Positions 1 to 10,251 of a stretch of DNA of 64,000 nucleotides are shown one piece after another. The translations under genes and the position numbers were made by a program. The notes beneath the pieces are model-generated. The model was not told the DNA's origin, did no database searches, and saw nothing but the letters and a program-made list of their open reading frames with translations. The stretch is from Gammaproteobacteria bacterium (GTDB taxonomy: Bacteria > Pseudomonadota > Gammaproteobacteria > SZUA-152). The stretch's first letter is position 1. Every line of letters begins with the position of its first letter. The stretch lies in NCBI GenBank assembly GCA_021647505.1, contig JAKIUN010000004.1:37118-101117 (forward strand), written 5' to 3'.

Positions 1-371
1 TCATCGATAAAAGCGCATAGCACATAACGGCCTGTGTAGGTGACATCATTGGCCAAACCCAGTGCCCTGGCCTTGCCTTCAAAGCCTTTGATTTCGTCCA
101 TGGCCTGCCTGCGCAGACCTTCAACATCGTGATGTGAAACCATGTTGCTTGTGCTACTGGCCAGTTTGAGCAGGGCGGATGCCGTGCCCACCAGCGGGTT
201 GATGCCCGAGCTTGTGAGTGACAGTTGTTCCGGTGCAATGTAAGACGGTGGAGGTGGGGGCGCAGGAGGTGGTGTAGCTGCGCTCGGTATTGCGCTGCGC
301 CCGCCCGGTCGGGGGATAAATACGGTTCTGTCATTGTCGCCCGGATGGTCGGATGAGTCGTCGATGGCCAT
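1..371 (-). CDS. tssL: Type VI secretion system protein TssL/DotU, N-terminal part (runs off the window)
   Basis: Minus-strand reading frame from ATG at 371 gives MAIDDSSDHPGDNDRTVFIPRPGGRS..., followed by a Pro-rich linker as in TssL proteins; directly downstream of tssK. Confidence 0.75.
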   Translation of the reverse strand, partial: MAIDDSSDHPGDNDRTVFIPRPGGRSAIPSAATPPPAPPPPPSYIAPEQLSLTSSGINPLVGTASALLKLASSTSNMVSHHDVEGLRRQAMDEIKGFEGKARALGLANDVTYTGRYVLCAFID

Positions 372-380
372 GCTTGTTAC

Positions 381-1718
381 CTAGGTGCTTCCCTTGATCG
401 CCCAAAGTTCCATTTCCAGACCGGAAAACGTTCCCGATACATGGACAGCAATTGCCCCGGATTTTTCCAGTCCCTGCCAATACTCGCTGCTTCGATCAAG
501 TTCGAAATAGGTATATCCGGCATGGTAGGGAATGTGGCGAGGGGCGACCGGTAGCAGGCGCAAGCCGATGCCGGGCAGCCCGGAATTCACCATCTGACGA
601 ATATAGTCAGAGGGACCGATTTTTACCTGTGCCGGAAATTGGGCCTGCAATGCCTCCTGGCGCAGATTGGCTTTAACCGCCAGAACAAACTGCGCCTGCT
701 TGAACAAGTCGGTATCGGAAACCGTTGCCAGGTGAATGCCGTAATTGCGTTTTTCCAGCGCTACGGCGATGGCGTTTTGTTCCAGCACCAGGGTAAGTGA
801 ACGCCGCAGTTCATCCATCACAGTGGCAAAGCTGTTTTCATGGTCATCCTGTTGATAGGCGGGAAAGGCGGGCGGACGCTTCCCGTCTGCGGTGAATGTT
901 GCCAGTTCTCCGGCGAGTTGGACGGCAGTGCGATAAAAACTCTCTGGATGCAGCCTGGGTAGCTTGTCCAGGTGTTCGATGAGTGGCGTTACACGATTGA
1001 CCAGTTGCAACATCATGAAGTCTGAGATTTCAGCCACTCCGGCACCGATGCCGGATGTCCGGTCAACCAAGGCTTTGCTCCGATGCTTCAACAAACCGAG
1101 CAGCTCAGTGATGAAGCCCTTGAGCTTCGGGCTGGCGGAACAGTCGAGGCAGGGAGGAATAAAGGCCTCGTCGAGGACAACGCCCTTGTCCGGGCGGGTT
1201 TCCTGGATGCGCGCCAAACCAAGACAGGAAAAGTGATCACGCTCTTCATCGGCCAGCATCAAACGCATTTGCAGCTGGCCAACTTGAAGCGGAACGGTTT
1301 TGTCATGGCCGGTCACATTATCGCTCACATCCAGTTCAAACGGGCGATAGCGGGCCAACAGTACATTATTGCCGCTGATGTCGGTTTCGGCCATGCCCTG
1401 GCGGCTCAGGGGTAATGATAGAAATACCGTCTGTTGATGCAGTTCTTCCGGGATACTTAATGGCGGCGGTGGTGGGGCGTCAGCCGGAATATTGAAAGCC
1501 GTGCCATCAGGCATGATGCCCCGGCACGAGCGAATAGAAAACTTCCCCAGCACCAGCAATTCACTATCAATATCCAGGGAGGTGATGCCCCAGCTCCAGG
1601 CTTGCAGGCTTTCACTGCGCGCATCAATCAGGCTTTCAAGATAGCGATCATGTTGTTGAAAATGATGAGGGTGAAGGAAGGTGCCTTCCGACCAGATAAC
1701 CTTGTTACGCCATGACAT
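381..1718 (-). CDS. tssK: Type VI secretion baseplate subunit TssK
   Basis: MSWRNKVIWSEGTFLHPHHFQQHDRYLE... is the characteristic TssK N-terminus; the longer ORF start at 1877 is rejected. Confidence 0.95.
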   Translation of the reverse strand: MSWRNKVIWSEGTFLHPHHFQQHDRYLESLIDARSESLQAWSWGITSLDIDSELLVLGKFSIRSCRGIMPDGTAFNIPADAPPPPPLSIPEELHQQTVFLSLPLSRQGMAETDISGNNVLLARYRPFELDVSDNVTGHDKTVPLQVGQLQMRLMLADEERDHFSCLGLARIQETRPDKGVVLDEAFIPPCLDCSASPKLKGFITELLGLLKHRSKALVDRTSGIGAGVAEISDFMMLQLVNRVTPLIEHLDKLPRLHPESFYRTAVQLAGELATFTADGKRPPAFPAYQQDDHENSFATVMDELRRSLTLVLEQNAIAVALEKRNYGIHLATVSDTDLFKQAQFVLAVKANLRQEALQAQFPAQVKIGPSDYIRQMVNSGLPGIGLRLLPVAPRHIPYHAGYTYFELDRSSEYWQGLEKSGAIAVHVSGTFSGLEMELWAIKGST

Positions 1719-1735
1719 AGGTCTTTTCCAAATTA

Positions 1736-1780
1736 GGGGCCGTCCATCAATCACTGACCCAGTAATTGATGGACGGCCCC
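1736..1780. promoter_or_regulatory. Strong intergenic stem-loop between tssJ and tssK
   Basis: GGGGCCGTCCATCAAT (1736-1751) is perfectly complementary to ATTGATGGACGGCCCC (1765-1780); the loop contains ACTG/CAGT, extending the stem; no U-tract follows. Confidence 0.85.
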
Positions 1781-1786
1781 ATTGCC

Positions 1787-2266
1787 TTATTTGTGGTCTA
1801 TTGTGACAGATTGTTTTCCAATCTTTACGATAAATGTGTTGGTCTTGTTCAGTTTCAGTTCTGCCGTGGCACGCCATATGGCCTGATCGATATCACGGAA
1901 TGCCGCCAATACAGCAAAGACGCGGGTATTATCCTGGGGTTTGAACATCAGTTCACGCCCTTCACCCGGTGAAACTTCAAATTCCTGGCGGGCGATCAGA
2001 TCCCCCCCCAGGGTTGCCGCCTCGTCGTCGTAAAGTTGAAAAAACTCTGCACTATTAAAGATATCCGTTGAGGTTAATTCGTAGATACGAACCACAAGCG
2101 GTGAGGGACGGTTGTTGATGTCCGGGTTGATCTCATGTGATGCCAGGATCTGCGCCTTGATTTTGGTGGGGAAAATGGTCGGCAACTTGGAAGCGCAGGC
2201 GGTCAATGCGAGCAGTACGAAGATGCAGCCTAGAAGGCGTATCATGTGGTGAGCGGTTTTGCCCAT
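1787..2266 (-). CDS. tssJ: Type VI secretion lipoprotein TssJ
   Basis: Lipobox LLALTACAS; PSPLVVRIYELTS...FNSAEFFQLYDDE motif typical of TssJ; lies between tagH and tssK. Confidence 0.92.
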   Translation of the reverse strand: MGKTAHHMIRLLGCIFVLLALTACASKLPTIFPTKIKAQILASHEINPDINNRPSPLVVRIYELTSTDIFNSAEFFQLYDDEAATLGGDLIARQEFEVSPGEGRELMFKPQDNTRVFAVLAAFRDIDQAIWRATAELKLNKTNTFIVKIGKQSVTIDHK

Positions 2267-2295
2267 AATCATAGTTCCTTTCTCTTTTGTTCGCA

Positions 2296-3654
2296 TTATT
2301 TTTTGGCACGCTTAAGCTCTGCGATCTGTTGCTCGTAGGCACTGGCGAATTCATCGCCGAGGAGATGCAAAAAGTCGTTTTCCGCATCGGCCTCGGCTAT
2401 CCGGTAGCGGTGCTTGAATAAATCCCAATACTTGGCCTTTCTAATAAATGGAAGCAGGCCATCAATGGTGGATACGCTCTGGAATTCTTTTTCCACACTT
2501 TCCGGGTCAAAGCGGTGTACCAGGGTGCTCAGTGCGCCCCGCAGGCCGGATAGTGTAGCCATCTGGTGGGCCTGGATGTCGTCAATGGCCTCCTGTACCG
2601 ATTCGATGGGAGGAAGATAGCCTTTTTCTGTTGGGAACAGAAGCTTGGCCAAGGCGCCATTTGCATCAATCGAGAATTTGAAGGGATTGTTCTGCGCCGG
2701 ACGGATGGTCGTGACGCCGAGACGAAATTCACTCTTCAGGCTGGTTCGTGTTTCAAGGATCTGTTTATAGCCTTCACTCATAACACCTAACAGTCTTCCC
2801 GCAGAAGCCATAAATTCATTGATTTCATCCGGCGAGAGCGTGCTTGACTCAAGCCCGGCGCCCTGTAAAAAGGCATTCACAGCTTGATTGCCGGCGGTGG
2901 AGTCGATGGGTGCATCGGGTTTTGCGGCAGGTATTTTTTTCTCCTGCTGGGTTTGGCTTGGCTGGAGCCTGGCTTCTATGGGTTCGCTTATGGGCTCACT
3001 GCTAGACGGAAACGGGACGGACTCCTCCGGGCCGGTTTTTTCCTCAGCCTGGATATCCCAGCCTTCAGGAATTGCCTGTGGTGGTTGGAAAAACTGTTGA
3101 TCTGCCGCACCATGTTCGGCGGCAGTGGCAGGTTTTTCTGCAGCCGATACGGCCAGACTGCTAAAATCAAAATCGTCAAAAAGGTTTTCCGGGCCTGGTT
3201 TCTCCCCATGCATTAAAGATTCGGGTATTGCTGCGTAGGGGGGAGAAATCTCCGGCTGATTTTCTACAGCACCCCAAAGTTTCCCCGGGGGCTCTGCCAC
3301 AAGGCCGGCTTCAGGTCTGGGGATACCGGCTTCCTCCTGGCTCAGTGAAATGCGGCATTCGTATTCACCGATCGTGAGGGTGTCGCCGTCATAGAGCTGG
3401 ACACTGTGTCCCCGGCCAACGGGTTCAGGCGCGTGGTTGATGAAGGTGCCATTGGTACTGTTGTCACTGAGATAATAATGGCCGTTCTCGTAATAAACAG
3501 AGGCATGTTGGTGGGAAACTATTCTGTCAGCATCTGGAAGAACGAAGTCGTTATCAGGGGCACGGCCAATGCTGCAGTCTTCACGGCCTATAGTGATAGT
3601 AAGCTTTTCATGTGTTCGATTTTGATAGCTTGTAACACACAGGACAAGAGTCAT
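2296..3654 (-). CDS. tagH: Type VI secretion-associated FHA-domain protein (TagH-like)
   Basis: N-terminal FHA domain (IGRAPDNDFVLPDADRIVSHQHASVYYENGHYYLSDNSTNGTFIN) and conserved C-terminal TagH region; T6SS neighbourhood. Confidence 0.9.
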   Translation of the reverse strand: MTLVLCVTSYQNRTHEKLTITIGREDCSIGRAPDNDFVLPDADRIVSHQHASVYYENGHYYLSDNSTNGTFINHAPEPVGRGHSVQLYDGDTLTIGEYECRISLSQEEAGIPRPEAGLVAEPPGKLWGAVENQPEISPPYAAIPESLMHGEKPGPENLFDDFDFSSLAVSAAEKPATAAEHGAADQQFFQPPQAIPEGWDIQAEEKTGPEESVPFPSSSEPISEPIEARLQPSQTQQEKKIPAAKPDAPIDSTAGNQAVNAFLQGAGLESSTLSPDEINEFMASAGRLLGVMSEGYKQILETRTSLKSEFRLGVTTIRPAQNNPFKFSIDANGALAKLLFPTEKGYLPPIESVQEAIDDIQAHQMATLSGLRGALSTLVHRFDPESVEKEFQSVSTIDGLLPFIRKAKYWDLFKHRYRIAEADAENDFLHLLGDEFASAYEQQIAELKRAKK

Positions 3655-4202
3655 TGAGTGCATCCTGTTTTACGAAAATAAAAAACCCCTTCGAGTTGAC
3701 TTCCCTATAACTGCCCTGACATCTAGCTTGTTGTTTTTTATGGCATTTGTTCACAATGCTGACAGTATAGGCAAAACAGTCACGATCAGGGGGCTTTGTC
3801 CTTAATTGAGAAAACTTAAAACAATAGCCTACTCTAATCCATCTACCTGAGCAGTGACACTTTCCGTTAAGATTTCGTGAAAACATCCAGAGATGTGCAT
3901 CAAAGAGTAATGATGTTAGGAAACTTGTTGGTTCTTTCTCGGCGTTGAAGCTCTTTTACAAATCGATCATATAGTCAGAGACTAAGCCAGATATAGCGCA
4001 TAAGCAAGTTCCAGTCAGGGAGACGTCACCCTTAAATAAAGGCCTACTTTTATCAGGCGAATGGCGGGGAATCCGATCCAGAGAGATCAAGCGATACCGC
4101 CTGTAGCTGCCTGTTATGAGAAAATATATTCTATTATGCGGGTGGTCATGAGAGACTCCCCATACTGCTTTTCCTGGCGACCGCCTAACCCTTTGTTTTG
4201 AT

Positions 4203-4260
4203 GGAGCTTTAGCCGCAGTGGCTATAATGACAAGTTGTTTGCGACGGCTAAAGCCGCTCC
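4203..4260. repeat. REP-like inverted repeat (GGAGCTTTAGCCGC ... GCGACGGCTAAAGCCGCTCC)
   Basis: Imperfect palindrome in the 0.7 kb intergenic region upstream of the gldG-like gene. Confidence 0.6.
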
Positions 4261-4397
4261 TGCAACATAATTCCCTCCCCGCCAGCTTGCAGTGGAGTCG
4301 TTGATTGCGCTGTCATAGCGTCGCAGATTCGGGGTGATAGTTAAAGGTACGCCTGCTGTGCACAATACCCCTAAATAAAGACGGTTGAGCGAGCACT

Positions 4398-5741
4398 ATG
4401 TTTGTCAACGGTAAAACCCGGCGCGCCACGCGCATTCAGAACACCCTGTTTCTAATCCTGTTCCTCGCCCTGGTGGGGATGCTGGCGTGGCTCAGCACGC
4501 GCTACACCTTTACCGCAGATTGGACCACCACGGGCCGCAACACCCTCTCCACCGCCAGCAGCGAGCTGCTCGAACAGCTCGATGATCCGGTCAGCATCAC
4601 CGCCTTCGCCACCGAGGACCAGTCGATACGGCATGCCATCCGTGATCTGTTGGCACGCTATCAGCGCCACAAGCGTGACATCACCCTGGAATTCATCAAC
4701 CCGGATCTGCAACCGGCACGGGTACGCGAGCTGGGTATCCGCGTCAACGGTGAGCTGCTGATCGAGTATCAGGGCCGGCAGGAAAAACTCGCCAGTGTGT
4801 CCGAGCAAAGTATCACCAACGCCTTGCAGCGGCTGGCGCGCAGCGGTGAGCGCTGGCTAGTATTCCTCGAAGGCCACGGCGAACGCAGGCCGCTGGGCGA
4901 GGCTAATCACGACCTCGGTGCCTGGGGTAAGCGCCTGGAGGAGAAGGGTTTCAAGATCCAGTCGTTGAATCTGGCTGCCACTCCGCCCATTCCCGACAAC
5001 ACGGCGGTGCTGGTGCTGGCCGGCCCGCAGACGAACCTGATGCCAGGTGAGGTGGCGCTGATCCAGCAGTTCATTGAGGGTGGAGGTAATCTGCTGTGGC
5101 TTGGCGATCCCGGTGATCTGCACGGTTTGCAGCCGTTGGCCGATGCCCTGGGCGTGCATTTTGTGCCCGGCATCATCGTCGACCCGACCACCCAGGTGCT
5201 GGGCATTTCCGACCCGCGCCTGGCCATCGCCAGCACCTACCCACCCCACCCGGTGACGCGTAATTTCGATGTCATTACCCTGTTTCCGCAGGCTGCTGGC
5301 ATCAAGCACGAGCTGCCCGCCGGTTGGCAGGGGCAGGCCATTCTTGTTTCGGCCGAGCGCAGCTGGTCTGAAACAAGTGAGCTGAGCGGGCAGATCGCCT
5401 TCGACGAAGGGCGGGACACCCTGGGGCCGCTGACTTTCGGCGTGGTGATGAGCCGCGCGCGCGGCGATGCCGGTGAACAGCGTGTGGTGATTATCGGCGA
5501 CGGTGACTTTCTTTCCAATGCTTACCTGGGCAACGGTGGCAATCTCCCCCTGGGCATGAATCTCATCAACTGGCTGGCCCACGATGATCGCTTCATTGAC
5601 ATCCCGGTGAAGGTCGCGCCGGATCGCACCCTGAGCTTTTCTCCACTGGCGCAGGGCGTCATTGGTTTTGGCTGGCTAATACTGTTGCCGCTGGGGCTGG
5701 CAGCGACCGGTGCCGTTATTTGGTGGCGGCGCGGGCGTTGA
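4398..5741 (+). CDS. GldG family protein (ABC-type auxiliary transport component)
   Basis: N-terminal TM helix, ...RNTLSTASSELLEQLDDPVSITAFATEDQ..., C-terminal TM helix; followed by a DUF4340 gene. Confidence 0.85.
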   Translation: MFVNGKTRRATRIQNTLFLILFLALVGMLAWLSTRYTFTADWTTTGRNTLSTASSELLEQLDDPVSITAFATEDQSIRHAIRDLLARYQRHKRDITLEFINPDLQPARVRELGIRVNGELLIEYQGRQEKLASVSEQSITNALQRLARSGERWLVFLEGHGERRPLGEANHDLGAWGKRLEEKGFKIQSLNLAATPPIPDNTAVLVLAGPQTNLMPGEVALIQQFIEGGGNLLWLGDPGDLHGLQPLADALGVHFVPGIIVDPTTQVLGISDPRLAIASTYPPHPVTRNFDVITLFPQAAGIKHELPAGWQGQAILVSAERSWSETSELSGQIAFDEGRDTLGPLTFGVVMSRARGDAGEQRVVIIGDGDFLSNAYLGNGGNLPLGMNLINWLAHDDRFIDIPVKVAPDRTLSFSPLAQGVIGFGWLILLPLGLAATGAVIWWRRGR

Positions 5742-5787
5742 TACAGGAGGTTTTGCCACCACTACGCTGAGAAATCGAGAGATAAAT

Positions 5788-6657
5788 ATGAATTCCCGCA
5801 ATCTGCTCAATCTGGCATTGGCTGCGGTGGTGTTCGCGCTGGGTACGCTGATCTGGTTTAGCCAGCAGGCGCCGCCGGCGCCCGAGCCTGAACGGCTGAC
5901 CACGCTCACCGAGGCCGACATCACGCGCATCGAGATCCGCCCCGCACGCCATGCCGATGTGGTGCTGGAACGGCGCGGCAGCGAATGGTGGCTGGTCAAG
6001 CCCCTCACCGCCCGTGCCGACATGGCCCGGGTCGATGCCGCCATCGGCCTTGCCCGCGCGCGCAGTCTGGCCGGCTACGCTACCAGCGCGATGGATGTGC
6101 AACAGGCCGGGTTGGTATCGCCGGATCTGGTGTTGCGTGTCAACGATGTCACCCTGGAGCTCGGCGGTACCGAGCCCCTGCGCGGACAGCGTTTTGTGCG
6201 CCTGGGTGATCGTGTGCACCTGATCGTCGACCGTTACAGCTATCTACTACAGGGTGGGTTGGCCTCACTGGTCAGCCCCCAGCTGTTGCCGACGGGCGCG
6301 CGTCTGCAGGAGATCGTACTGCCGGGGCTGCACCTGTTGCAGCGCAACGGCCTTTGGCAGTTGGCCGATAGTGAGGCCGGCTCTGCCGATGCACTGCAAG
6401 CACTGGTGGACGAATGGCGGCATGCCCACGCCCTGCGCGTCAGTCGCCGTGATGGCGACGAGGACGGTGAGACCATCACCTTGCGCTTGGCCGCCGACGC
6501 ATCACCGGTTTACTTCATTCTCCAGCGCGACGAGGATGAGGTTCTGTTCATCCGTCCGGATCTGGGCCTGGCTTATCATTTCCTGCCGGCCGTCGCCGAA
6601 CGTCTGCTGGCCTTGCCTTCTGTCGAAAGCGTGACTGGCGGAGACACCGATGCCTGA
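5788..6657 (+). CDS. DUF4340 domain-containing protein
   Basis: MNSRNLLNLALAAVVFALGTLIWF TM start and LTEADITRIEIRPARHADVVLERRGSEWWLVKP; typical partner of GldG. Confidence 0.85.
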   Translation: MNSRNLLNLALAAVVFALGTLIWFSQQAPPAPEPERLTTLTEADITRIEIRPARHADVVLERRGSEWWLVKPLTARADMARVDAAIGLARARSLAGYATSAMDVQQAGLVSPDLVLRVNDVTLELGGTEPLRGQRFVRLGDRVHLIVDRYSYLLQGGLASLVSPQLLPTGARLQEIVLPGLHLLQRNGLWQLADSEAGSADALQALVDEWRHAHALRVSRRDGDEDGETITLRLAADASPVYFILQRDEDEVLFIRPDLGLAYHFLPAVAERLLALPSVESVTGGDTDA

Positions 6658-7465
6658 ACTGCCGGAGGTCGAAACCACCCGTCGCGGCATCGCGCCGCAC
6701 ATCGAGGGTGAACGGGTGCGTGAGGTGGTGGTACGACAGCCGCGCCTGCGCTGGCCGGTACCGGTGCGGCTGAAGGCAGCACTGTGCGGGCAAACCATCG
6801 ACACGGTACACCGCCGGGGTAAATACTTGTTGTTAAGGTCTGCCACCGGCACGGTGATTCTGCACCTCGGCATGTCCGGCAGTTTGCACGTGGTGGCAGC
6901 CGGGACGCCTGCGGGCAAGCACGATCACGTCGATATCATCTTCACCAATGGTTGCTGCCTGCGCCTGCGTGACCCGCGGCGATTCGGTGCCGTACTGTGG
7001 ACTACGCGTGCGGTGGAGGCTCATAAACTGCTACAGGGACTGGGACCGGAGCCCTTGTCTGATAGCTTCGATACGGATTATTTGTTGACTGCCTCTCGCG
7101 CCCGCCGCGTCAGTATCAAGGCCTTTATCATGGACAGCAAAGTGGTGGTGGGGGTGGGTAACATCTACGCCAGTGAATCGCTGTTCATGGCCGGTATCCA
7201 CCCGAAGACCGCCGCCGGTCGTATTGGAAGGGTACGCTATGAACGGCTGGTTAGGGCGATAAAACAGGTGCTGGACAGAGCCATCGAACAGGGTGGCACG
7301 ACCCTGCGTGATTTCACCAATAGCGAGGGCAAGCCGGGTTATTTCCAGCAACAGCTGCGGGTTTATGGTCGTGCTGGCGAGGCCTGCCTGAGTTGTAACG
7401 GCCGCATCCGCAGTCTGCAGTTAGGGCAGAGGAATACCTTTTATTGCCCACAGTGCCAGCATTGA
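6650..7465 (+). CDS. mutM: Formamidopyrimidine-DNA glycosylase
   Basis: N-terminal (M)PELPEVETTRRGI and C-terminal zinc finger CLSCNGRIRSLQLGQRNTFYCPQCQ. Confidence 0.98.
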   Translation: MPELPEVETTRRGIAPHIEGERVREVVVRQPRLRWPVPVRLKAALCGQTIDTVHRRGKYLLLRSATGTVILHLGMSGSLHVVAAGTPAGKHDHVDIIFTNGCCLRLRDPRRFGAVLWTTRAVEAHKLLQGLGPEPLSDSFDTDYLLTASRARRVSIKAFIMDSKVVVGVGNIYASESLFMAGIHPKTAAGRIGRVRYERLVRAIKQVLDRAIEQGGTTLRDFTNSEGKPGYFQQQLRVYGRAGEACLSCNGRIRSLQLGQRNTFYCPQCQH

Positions 7466-7487
7466 TGGATCACTCGTGTAGCGGCGT

Positions 7488-7516
7488 GCAAAAAAAGCCC
7501 GCAGGTGCGGGCTTAG
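7488..7516 (-). terminator. Rho-independent terminator (for the cold-shock gene on the minus strand)
   Basis: Minus strand: AAGCCCGCACCTGCGGGCTTTTTTT. Confidence 0.75.
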
Positions 7517-7629
7517 GAGATCGTCGGATTTGGGTCATCGTCACGGGAATGACGGAATATTGGTCGCCCTTCTGGTGTTGTCGACGGCACAACCCATTAT
7601 TTCCGAACTCGACCGACTCCAGGTATGTT

Positions 7630-7836
7630 TTAACAAGGCTGGACGTTGACCGCCGAGAGTCCTTTTTGGCCATTTTCAACCTCAAATGAAACGGTTTGGC
7701 CTTCGGCGAGGCTCTTGAAGCCGGTGCCTGTAATACTGGAATGATGTACGAACACATCCTCCCCACCTTCTTGCGGTTCGATGAATCCAAAACCCTTAGC
7801 GTCATTAAACCACTTGACGGTACCTTGTTGCGCCAT
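7630..7836 (-). CDS. Cold-shock protein (CspA family)
   Basis: [66 protein letters not shown]. Confidence 0.97.
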   Translation of the reverse strand: MAQQGTVKWFNDAKGFGFIEPQEGGEDVFVHHSSITGTGFKSLAEGQTVSFEVENGQKGLSAVNVQPC

Positions 7837-8165
7837 TTTGCTACTCCTTTGTTGTTGATTGTTGTTTTCTTGACCAGACAAGCGCCTGAATCGGGTGCCG
7901 AAACAGCCTACCCAAGTCCGGCAGGCTCTCAGCAGACAGCGTCAGTGGTACCGATACTGGACTGGCGGGGCACTTTTCGATGCCCCCGCTGACAAGCCCG
8001 GCTGTCTGCAGGCTGCTAAGTATACCTTCCCATTATGAAAAATGTCGCACTTGTCACACTTGTGTGTACTTATCCGCTCAGTAGCAGCCTGCTCAGCTGG
8101 CCGGTTCACTCAACGGCTTCCAGGTAGGCCCTGCGTGGTTTGGCCTGACGCTGCGGTCGTGCAGA

Positions 8166-9479
8166 TCAGCGGGCGAGCTGATCCATCAATTCCGGCAGCC
8201 AGAGGGCGATCTGCGGGAACAGTATCACCAGGCTCAGTGCCACCAGTTGAATAGCGACAAAGGGCAGGACACCACGGTAAATCTGCTGCATGCGTATTTC
8301 GGGGGGGGCGGCGGCTTTGAGATAGAACAGCGAAAAGCCAAAGGGCGGAGTCAGGAAGGAGGTTTGCAGGTTCAGTGCGATGAGCACCGCAAACCACAGC
8401 GGATCCACGCCCAGGTACATGGCGATGGGGGCGAGGATAGGCACCACGATGAAGCTGATCTCGATGAAGTCGAGGAAGAAACCGAGCACGAAGATGATCA
8501 GCATGCTGACGAGCAGGAAGCCCCACTGACCACCGGGCAAAGAGGTCATTAACTCCAGTACCAGGTCGTCTCCGCCAAGGCCGCGAAAGACCAGGCCGAA
8601 GGCCGTGGCGCCCATCAGAATGAGGAACACCATACTGGTCATGCGCGTGGTACTACGCATGGCCTCGCGCAGATTGTTCAAGTTCAGGCGGCGGTGTATG
8701 GCGGCCAGCAGCATGGCGCCCAGAGCACCCACGGCGGCGGATTCTGTGGGTGAGGCAACGCCGAAGAAGATGGAGCCGAGCACGGCAAAAATGAGTAGCA
8801 GCGGCGGGATCAGGCTCTTGATGACCTGGGGCAGCAGGGGGCCAGCGCCAGCCTTGGGTGTTATCGCTGGGGCCGAGTCCGGCCGCCAGCGCGCCACCAG
8901 CAAAATATAGATAATGAACAGCACGATGAGCAGCCCTCCCGGGATGACAGCCGCCGCAAACAGCTGCCCGACCGGCACGCCGATGATATCGCCGAGCAGG
9001 ATCAAAACGATGCTGGGTGGCACGATCTGCCCCAGGGTACCGGAGGCGGCAATGGTACCGGTGGCCAGCTCAGGCTTGTAGCCGTGACGTAGCATTACCG
9101 GCAGGGCAATCACTGCCATGGTCACCACCGTCGCCCCGACCACGCCGGTGGTGGCGGCCAGCAAGGCGCCGACCAGAACGATAGATATGCCCATGCCGCC
9201 GCGTAGCTGCCCGAACAGGCGACTCATGGTCTCCAGCAGTTCTTCCGCCAGGCCGGATTTCTCCAGTATCACCCCCATGAAGACGAACAACGGCACCGCC
9301 AGCAGGGTGAAGTTGGTCATGATGCCCCAGATACGCAAGGGCAGCAGGGCGAAAAAATCGAGGCCCAGGAGCACGCCGCCGAACAGCAGTGACACCGCGC
9401 CCAGGGTGAAAGCTACCGGGTAGCCCAGCAGGAGCAGGGCCACGGTGGCGGCTAGCATGATTAGCGCCCAGATTTCCAT
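8166..9479 (-). CDS. TRAP transporter large permease (DctM family)
   Basis: Multi-TM protein with DctM signatures (MEIWALIMLAATVALLLLGYPVAFTLGAVSLLFG). Confidence 0.93.
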   Translation of the reverse strand: MEIWALIMLAATVALLLLGYPVAFTLGAVSLLFGGVLLGLDFFALLPLRIWGIMTNFTLLAVPLFVFMGVILEKSGLAEELLETMSRLFGQLRGGMGISIVLVGALLAATTGVVGATVVTMAVIALPVMLRHGYKPELATGTIAASGTLGQIVPPSIVLILLGDIIGVPVGQLFAAAVIPGGLLIVLFIIYILLVARWRPDSAPAITPKAGAGPLLPQVIKSLIPPLLLIFAVLGSIFFGVASPTESAAVGALGAMLLAAIHRRLNLNNLREAMRSTTRMTSMVFLILMGATAFGLVFRGLGGDDLVLELMTSLPGGQWGFLLVSMLIIFVLGFFLDFIEISFIVVPILAPIAMYLGVDPLWFAVLIALNLQTSFLTPPFGFSLFYLKAAAPPEIRMQQIYRGVLPFVAIQLVALSLVILFPQIALWLPELMDQLAR

Positions 9480-10000
9480 CAGCGCTGTTTCTCCAGAAGA
9501 ATGCAGAGGCTGCGCAGCATATTGGCCACGCCCTGTAGCAATAGCAGGCTGAAGCCCAGCGGGATCGCTGCCTTGAGCAGAAAGCGGTACGGTAGGCCGC
9601 CAGGGTCGGGTGAGCCCTCGCCCATGCCATAGCTGTTGGCGACGAAGGGTAACGAGCTAATAATAATCATCAGGCAGAAGGGCAATAACAGAAACAGGCC
9701 GCCGAACAGATCGATCATGGCGCGGTGGCGATCAGTCATCCACTGGCTGTTATAGAAAATATCCACCCGTACATGGCCGTTGTGTTTGAGGGTGTAGGCG
9801 GCACCGAGCAGGAACAGCAGTGCGAACAGATGCCATTCCAGTTCTTGCAAGGCCACTGAGCCACTTTGCAACAGGTAGCGCATGGCGACGTCGTAGGTGA
9901 TGACCAACACCATTGCCAACACCAGCCAGGCCACGGCGCGGCCACTCCACTCGCTGATGAACTCGATGGCCGCGATGAGGCGTTTAAGGGTCGCTTGCAA
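9479..10000 (-). CDS. TRAP transporter small permease (DctQ family)
   Basis: 4-TM protein with DVAMRYLLQSGSVALQELEWHLFALLFLLGAAYTLKHNGHVRVDIFY; overlaps dctM. Confidence 0.93.
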   Translation of the reverse strand: MQATLKRLIAAIEFISEWSGRAVAWLVLAMVLVITYDVAMRYLLQSGSVALQELEWHLFALLFLLGAAYTLKHNGHVRVDIFYNSQWMTDRHRAMIDLFGGLFLLLPFCLMIIISSLPFVANSYGMGEGSPDPGGLPYRFLLKAAIPLGFSLLLLQGVANMLRSLCILLEKQR

Positions 10001-10251
10001 GGGGGTATCCCGGGTCGAAAAACGCCGGCATTCTACCGCAAATCCGTGTTGCCTGCTGCAATTCGTTGGGTACGGCAGGCGGAGGTGGCTTAGGACATCC
10101 CGGTGGTTTGTATGAATGTCATCATAAAGGTAATCGGTAAATGGGCAATTGATGGATATAAAGGCTAAAGTTAAGCGTTATATAAGTCGATCGACATCGG
10201 TGATCACAAGAATCGCCCTGAATAACCCTCAATAAATGGAGATTTACATAA

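Noticed and set aside
1719-1877. N-terminal extension of tssK in the ORF track
   Set aside because: The extension would run through the hairpin and the tssJ end; TssK proteins start at MSWRNKVIW
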